From Streptomyces glaucescens (GTDB taxonomy: Bacteria; Actinomycetota; Actinomycetes; Streptomycetales; Streptomycetaceae): a stretch of DNA of 64,000 nt. Below, piece by piece: positions 63,689 through 64,000 of this stretch. The notes under the pieces were generated by a model. The model made no database searches and had not been told where the DNA came from. It saw nothing but the letters and a program-made list of their open reading frames with translations. The DNA lies in assembly GCF_000761215.1 (NCBI RefSeq), contig NZ_CP009438.1, positions 7,296,501 to 7,360,500 on the forward strand. The letters run 5' to 3'. The stretch's first letter is position 1. Each line of letters starts with the position of its first letter. The translations under genes were made by a program, and so were the position numbers.

Positions 63689-64000
63689 CATGCGCCAGGC
63701 GGTCCGGCCGACCGGCTTCCCGCACCGCCTTCCTCGTTCTGCTTGCCGTTGATCACGCGACGGCTGAACTTGCGCCGCTGTTCCGGCGCCTTGCCAGGTC
63801 GACGCGAGGGGGTATTCATCGCACTACTTGCCCGGCGGCCGTACCGGGCTCGACGGGCATGCCGTGGCTCGGTTCTCCCGCATCTTGTCCTTGCTCGTCA
63901 GCGGGGTAAGGCACCTTGGTGCCGTGCTTGCCCGGCAGGGCACAGGCGCGGCCCGGAGACCTTGGGTTCATGGGGAGTCCGGAGCCCCCCGTCGTCCCAC
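63689..64000. other. window end, no confident gene
   Basis: A minus-strand frame of 50 codons from ATG 63819 (MNTPSRRPGKAPEQRRKFSRRVINGKQ) has a basic, protein-like start but no ribosome site, and it runs into the terminator hairpin. I do not call it. Confidence 0.35.

Overview
The window reads as high-GC actinobacterial DNA, almost certainly Streptomyces. Most codons end in G or C, and GTG or TTG starts are frequent. The regulator families (HxlR, WYL, TetR, AraC, NarL-type), Tat-exported glycosidases, an exact CebR-type operator and a DasR-type dre site all fit that genus. Real genes alternate with many decayed fragments, which suits a chromosome arm. I see no rRNA, tRNA, CRISPR array or core biosynthetic genes.

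Layout. 0-6.3 kb: the end of a luciferase-like monooxygenase, a tryptophan 2,3-dioxygenase-like gene, a solute-binding protein without signal peptide, a GNAT acetyltransferase, small membrane proteins, a dead TetR gene and a lipoprotein. 6.5-15.4 kb: an exported RHS protein followed by two tiny membrane ORFs, then a trypsin-nSTAND-propeller protein with its small trypsin-co-occurring partner. 15.6-23.9 kb: glyoxalase, MFS exporter, HxlR/quinone reductase pair, SNase-like nuclease, metallophosphoesterase and a dienelactone-hydrolase-like protein that lacks its nucleophile. 23.9-28.9 kb: a STAND/WD40 protein and a small helical partner, overlapping by ATGA and flanked by a direct repeat of about 170 bp. 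29-38.8 kb: RTX-like protein, CebR-box LPMO, WYL/glyoxalase pair, GH3 hexosaminidase with a dre site, SRPBCC protein and an FdhF/YdeP-type molybdoprotein. 39-46.5 kb: lipoproteins, an orphan RHS tip abutting a truncated Mrr-like nuclease, a methyltransferase, then decayed NHL, FG-GAP and IS5-type fragments. 46.6-52.6 kb: an alpha/beta hydrolase with an operator-like array, then a two-component system (kinase frameshifted) divergent from an FtsX/ATPase exporter. 53-64 kb: AraC/NAD(P)H-quinone reductase pair, SDR, further remnants, GH127 arabinofuranosidase with a lectin domain, and a TetR-controlled WrbA-like plus nitronate monooxygenase operon.

The strongest system-level signal is at 24.15-28.4 kb. 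The C-terminal tail of the small protein and the N-terminal tail of the STAND protein carry the same short motif (RVYQAGRD versus RVFQACRD). That is the architecture expected of an NLR-like receptor and an effector coupled by an amyloid-type signalling motif. With the trypsin-nSTAND module and the two RHS loci, the window carries several conflict or self/non-self systems. The remaining genes are mainly polysaccharide-degrading secreted enzymes and four regulator-plus-redox or detoxification-enzyme pairs.
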